A stretch of 53,856 nt of DNA from contig JAAVYD010000018.1 in assembly GCA_022790955.1 (NCBI GenBank), forward strand, positions 1-53,856, written 5' to 3'. The stretch comes from Bacillota bacterium (GTDB lineage: Bacteria > Bacillota > Clostridia > Peptostreptococcales > Anaerovoracaceae). The notes under the pieces are model-generated. The model was not told the origin of the DNA and made no database searches. It worked only from the letters and a program-made list of their open reading frames with translations. Of this stretch, positions 51,229 to 53,856 are shown piece after piece (position 1 is the stretch's first letter; each line of letters begins with the position of its first letter). The position numbers and the translations under genes are program-made.

Positions 51229-51238
51229 CTGATATAAA

Positions 51239-51289
51239 AATCCCCTTTGCCGTCGGGAAAGCGTTTTCACCAAGCTGGCAGAGGGGATT
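51239..51289 (-). terminator. Terminator of serA (minus strand)
   Basis: AATCCCCTCTGCC and GGCAAAGGGGATT pair with one mismatch across a long loop and run into TTTTTAT on the minus strand. It lies about 95 bases after the serA stop and next to the plus-strand terminator. Confidence 0.7.
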
Positions 51290-51383
51290 AGTTTTGATAA
51301 GATTTGTATGTATCTTTAGGCAGATTTTTAAAAATTCTGAAATCAGCCGCTATAAAATAATTTTTGTATTGTTTGCAGTGAAT

Positions 51384-52538
51384 TCAGCCTTTTATCAGGC
51401 GTACGCGTATTACGCCGTCGATAGCTTTAAGATGATTTAGAGCTTCCTGAGTAACAGGGGAATCAAGATCGAGCAGGGTGTAAGCATATCCGCTGCGGCT
51501 TCTGTTTGTCATGTCGCTGATGTTCAGCTCGGAGATATTTCCTGTGATCTTTCCTATCATATTAGGCACATTTTTATGAAGCAGCGCTATGCGGCTTACG
51601 GCACGGCATTTTCCCATATCTACGGCAGGGAAATTTACAGAATTTGTGATATTGCCGTTTTCTATATAATCCATCATTTCTGTTACAGCCATATCTGCGC
51701 AGTTATCTTCGGCTTCGTCTGTGGAAGCGCCCAGGTGAGGCGTTCTTATAACGTTAGGCAGGTTTTTTATCTCGTCGTTAGGAAAATCGGTAACGTATTT
51801 TGAGATCTTACCCGATTCCAGCGCGTCTTTCAGCGCCTGAGCGTCTACTATGGAAGCTCTTGAATAGTTCAGGAGGACAACGCCGTCTTTCATTTTCTTT
51901 ATAACGTCTGCGTTTATCATACCGTTTGTTTCATCGTTAGCGTGAACGTGAACGGAAACAAAATCGCAGATTGGGAGCATATATTCGAGTTGATCGAGTA
52001 CGACTGCGTGTTTGGAAAGATGCAGCGCGTTTTTTACGGAAAGATAAGCGTCGTAGCCTTTTACTTTCATATTAAGAGCGACTCCGGCGTTAGCAACCAG
52101 ACCGCCTATGCTTCCAAGACCGATAACGCCCAGCGTTTTGCCGCGAAGCTCCTGACCTTTGAATTTACTCTTTCCTTTTTCTACCTGGTTAGCGATGTCT
52201 TTGTCCAGGGAAGACGCCCAGTTTGAAGCGGCGACGAGGTTTCTTGAAGCCATAAGCATGCCGCCGACAACCATTTCTTTTACGGCGTTAGCGTTAGCGC
52301 CCGGCGTGTTGAATACGACGATGCCGCGTTCCGCGCACGCGTCCGACGGGATATTATTAACGCCTATACCTGCGCGGGCGATACAGAGCAGATTATCGGA
52401 AAAATCCATGGATTTCATATCCTGACTTCTTACGATTATAGCGGCAGCTTCGTCTATATTGTTTGTTATTTCGTAATTTTTTGTCAGTTCATTAAGACCG
52501 ACAGGCGAAATTTTATTTAAAGTAGAAATTTTATACAT
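51384..52538 (-). CDS. serA: D-3-phosphoglycerate dehydrogenase
   Basis: It catalyses the first step of serine synthesis, oxidising 3-phosphoglycerate. The NAD-binding fold shows TLGVIGLGSIGGLVANAG, and catalytic residues lie in ARAGIGVNN, NYSRAS and RTPHLGASTDEAEDN, with the family His in PHLGAS. The C-terminal 75 residues form an ACT domain (LLHKNVPNMIGKITGNISEL), which in relatives binds serine for feedback control. The length of 384 residues fits the short, ACT-containing type. It follows serC on the same strand after 145 bases, so the two may form a serine operon. Confidence 0.93.
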   Translation of the reverse strand: MYKISTLNKISPVGLNELTKNYEITNNIDEAAAIIVRSQDMKSMDFSDNLLCIARAGIGVNNIPSDACAERGIVVFNTPGANANAVKEMVVGGMLMASRNLVAASNWASSLDKDIANQVEKGKSKFKGQELRGKTLGVIGLGSIGGLVANAGVALNMKVKGYDAYLSVKNALHLSKHAVVLDQLEYMLPICDFVSVHVHANDETNGMINADVIKKMKDGVVLLNYSRASIVDAQALKDALESGKISKYVTDFPNDEIKNLPNVIRTPHLGASTDEAEDNCADMAVTEMMDYIENGNITNSVNFPAVDMGKCRAVSRIALLHKNVPNMIGKITGNISELNISDMTNRSRSGYAYTLLDLDSPVTQEALNHLKAIDGVIRVRLIKG

Positions 52539-52682
52539 ATTATTAGTCCTTATAGCTCAGCAGATAATTTAACTGCTTTTATTTTATGTAGAAATATCGT
52601 TTATAATATGATTAATAATTTTTTATGAAGAATTTTAAAACCGATTTGTTTCTTGAAAATATAATTTCAAGGAATAATGTTC

Positions 52683-53768
52683 TTATAATCTGTGGCTTAC
52701 CTGAAATTTTTTCATAAATTCGATCAGCTTATCTACGCCTTCATCGGGCATAGCGTTGTAAATGCTCGCTCTCATACCGCCTACAGTTCTGTGACCTCCA
52801 AGATTTACAAGTCCCTGAGATTTTGCTTCTGCAACGAATTGTTTGTCGAGATCAGCATTTCCTGTGACAAATACAACGTTCATAATAGAGCGGTCTTCTT
52901 TATTAACAGGACAGCTGAAAAGACTGCTGTTGTCTATTGTGTCGTAGAGGCGGGCGGCTTGTTCTTCGTTGTGTTTTTGGAGAGCGGCAACGCCTCCCTG
53001 TTTTTTGATCCACTGAAAATTAAGACCTGCCATATAGATTGCGAAGCACGGCGGCGTATTATACATAGAGCCTTTGTCTGCGTGGATTTTATAATCCAGA
53101 TAGATCGGCGTATTTTCCGGAGCTTTGCCCAGGAGATCTTCTCTTACTATGGTGATAGTAACGCCGGCAGGCCCGATGTTCTTCTGAGCGCCAGCAAATA
53201 TCAGACCGAAATCGTTCACGTCGTATACCTGAGATAAGAAATTGGACGATTGGTCGGCTGCAAGGATTATATTTCCAGTATCCGGGAGTTCGGGATATCT
53301 GCTGCCGTAGATCGTGTTGTTTGTAGTTATGTAAACGTAGTCCGCATCCGCGCGAAAATCTTCTTTTTTAAGTTTTGGAATATATGTGAAAACACTTTCT
53401 TCGGAGGAAGCGGCAATTTTAATGTCGCCGAATTTTTTAGCTTCTGAAGCTGCTTTTTTTGCCCACTGTCCGGTTACTATATAATCGGCTTTGCCGCTGC
53501 CTGAGAGCAGATTTAAAGGAACCATGGAAAATTGCAGAGTCCCGCCTCCCTGAAGGAAAAGTACTTTATAATTTGAAGGAATGCCCATGAGATCTCTGAG
53601 ATCCGCTTCTGCGGCGTCGATTATAGCCTGAAATTCGCCGGAGCGATGGCTCATTTCCATAACAGACATTCCGCAGCCGTTATAATTTAAAAGTTCGGCC
53701 GCTGCTTTTTCTATAATTTCTTCAGGGAGCATAGATGGTCCCGCTGAAAAGTTGTAAATCCTTTCCAT
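52683..53768 (-). CDS. serC: Phosphoserine aminotransferase
   Basis: It catalyses the second step of serine synthesis, amino transfer to 3-phosphohydroxypyruvate. It opens with RIYNFSAGPSMLPEEIIEKA and has MSHRSGEF, LFLQGGGTLQFSMVPLNLL, AADQSSNFLSQ and FAGAQKNIGPAGVT, where the lysine binds PLP, ending with HRTVGGMRASIYNAM. The length of 361 residues is normal. The ATG at 53768 is used because AGGAGG lies ten bases upstream, and an earlier TTG abuts that site. It pairs with serA just downstream. No phosphoserine phosphatase is in the window. Confidence 0.95.
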   Translation of the reverse strand: MERIYNFSAGPSMLPEEIIEKAAAELLNYNGCGMSVMEMSHRSGEFQAIIDAAEADLRDLMGIPSNYKVLFLQGGGTLQFSMVPLNLLSGSGKADYIVTGQWAKKAASEAKKFGDIKIAASSEESVFTYIPKLKKEDFRADADYVYITTNNTIYGSRYPELPDTGNIILAADQSSNFLSQVYDVNDFGLIFAGAQKNIGPAGVTITIVREDLLGKAPENTPIYLDYKIHADKGSMYNTPPCFAIYMAGLNFQWIKKQGGVAALQKHNEEQAARLYDTIDNSSLFSCPVNKEDRSIMNVVFVTGNADLDKQFVAEAKSQGLVNLGGHRTVGGMRASIYNAMPDEGVDKLIEFMKKFQVSHRL

Positions 53769-53823
53769 AAATATCAATCCTCCTAAAACATGTTAAATTG
53801 CTAACGAAATAAAGTTGTACACA

Positions 53824-53852
53824 ATTATACTCTACTATGATAAAATAGTAAA
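53824..53852 (-). promoter_or_regulatory. Sigma-A promoter of serC
   Basis: On the minus strand TTTACT (53852-53847), a 17-base spacer and TATAAT (53829-53824). The leader to the start codon is about 50 bases and shows no T-box or riboswitch. Confidence 0.7.
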
Positions 53853-53856
53853 GAAA

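Noticed and set aside
1..53856. tRNA, rRNA and CRISPR arrays
   Set aside because: No cloverleaf with a TTCGAATC-type arm in context, no rRNA segment and no regularly spaced direct repeats were seen on reading. The TCGAATC near 31352 is in the loop of a terminator.

Overview
The window reads as chromosomal DNA from a low-GC, endospore-forming anaerobe of the class Clostridia (Firmicutes). The main evidence is a clear SpoIIID, a SpoIIQ-like LytM protein behind a near-consensus sigma-F promoter, AGGAGG-type ribosome binding sites, lipoproteins with classical lipoboxes, S-layer homology (SLH) domains, an ECF transporter S component, and flavodoxin and iron-dependent alcohol dehydrogenase genes. 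A family cannot be fixed from this sequence alone.

Left end (1-11148): a mobile and defence island. It opens inside the C-terminus of a large serine recombinase, followed by a decayed HTH-Fic gene (lost start codon, three frameshifts) and a decayed RelE/ParE-like toxin fragment. Next come an AT-rich FRG-domain gene and a type I restriction-modification locus in the order half-size hsdS, hsdM, hsdS, fic, hsdR, with fic overlapping hsdR.

11222-18493: a redox block. It contains a LysR regulator, an iron-dependent alcohol dehydrogenase, an Isf-like iron-sulfur flavoprotein, a flavodoxin lipoprotein and an SLH-anchored protein with two flavodoxin domains. The last two place flavodoxin folds outside the membrane. 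A DUF4234/SHOCT membrane protein follows on the other strand.

18833-31377: housekeeping, sporulation and transport. It holds an aminotransferase, a solo IS200/IS605-like end, spoIIQ, an ECF S component, spoIIID, an unknown gene paired with a TetR regulator, an erythromycin-esterase-like lipoprotein, putP flanked by two copies of a small inverted-repeat (MITE-like) element, a cyclophilin lipoprotein, a Nudix hydrolase and an NhaD-like antiporter.

31691-37866: a cobalamin-riboswitch operon. It encodes a lipoprotein CbiK-type chelatase, a membrane-anchored protein with two related beta-rich domains, and a FecB/FecCD/FecE-type ABC importer whose ATPase carries an unusual insertion and an extra C-terminal domain. 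The layout suggests tetrapyrrole, corrinoid or cobalt handling outside the membrane.

37863-43216: a FokI-family restriction-modification locus with its own promoter. Two separate adenine methyltransferases match the two halves of the fused M.FokI. They are followed by a zinc-ribbon DEDDh exonuclease and a full-length FokI-like type IIS nuclease with an intact D...DxK catalytic site. The split methylase and the intervening exonuclease make this the most striking locus here.

Right end (43646-53856): a hybrid histidine kinase truncated by a frameshift in an A7 run, then fba, rdgB, a YihY/BrkB membrane protein, an aminotransferase, a YgjP-type metallopeptidase, and serC-serA on the minus strand. 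No tRNA, rRNA or CRISPR array was seen.
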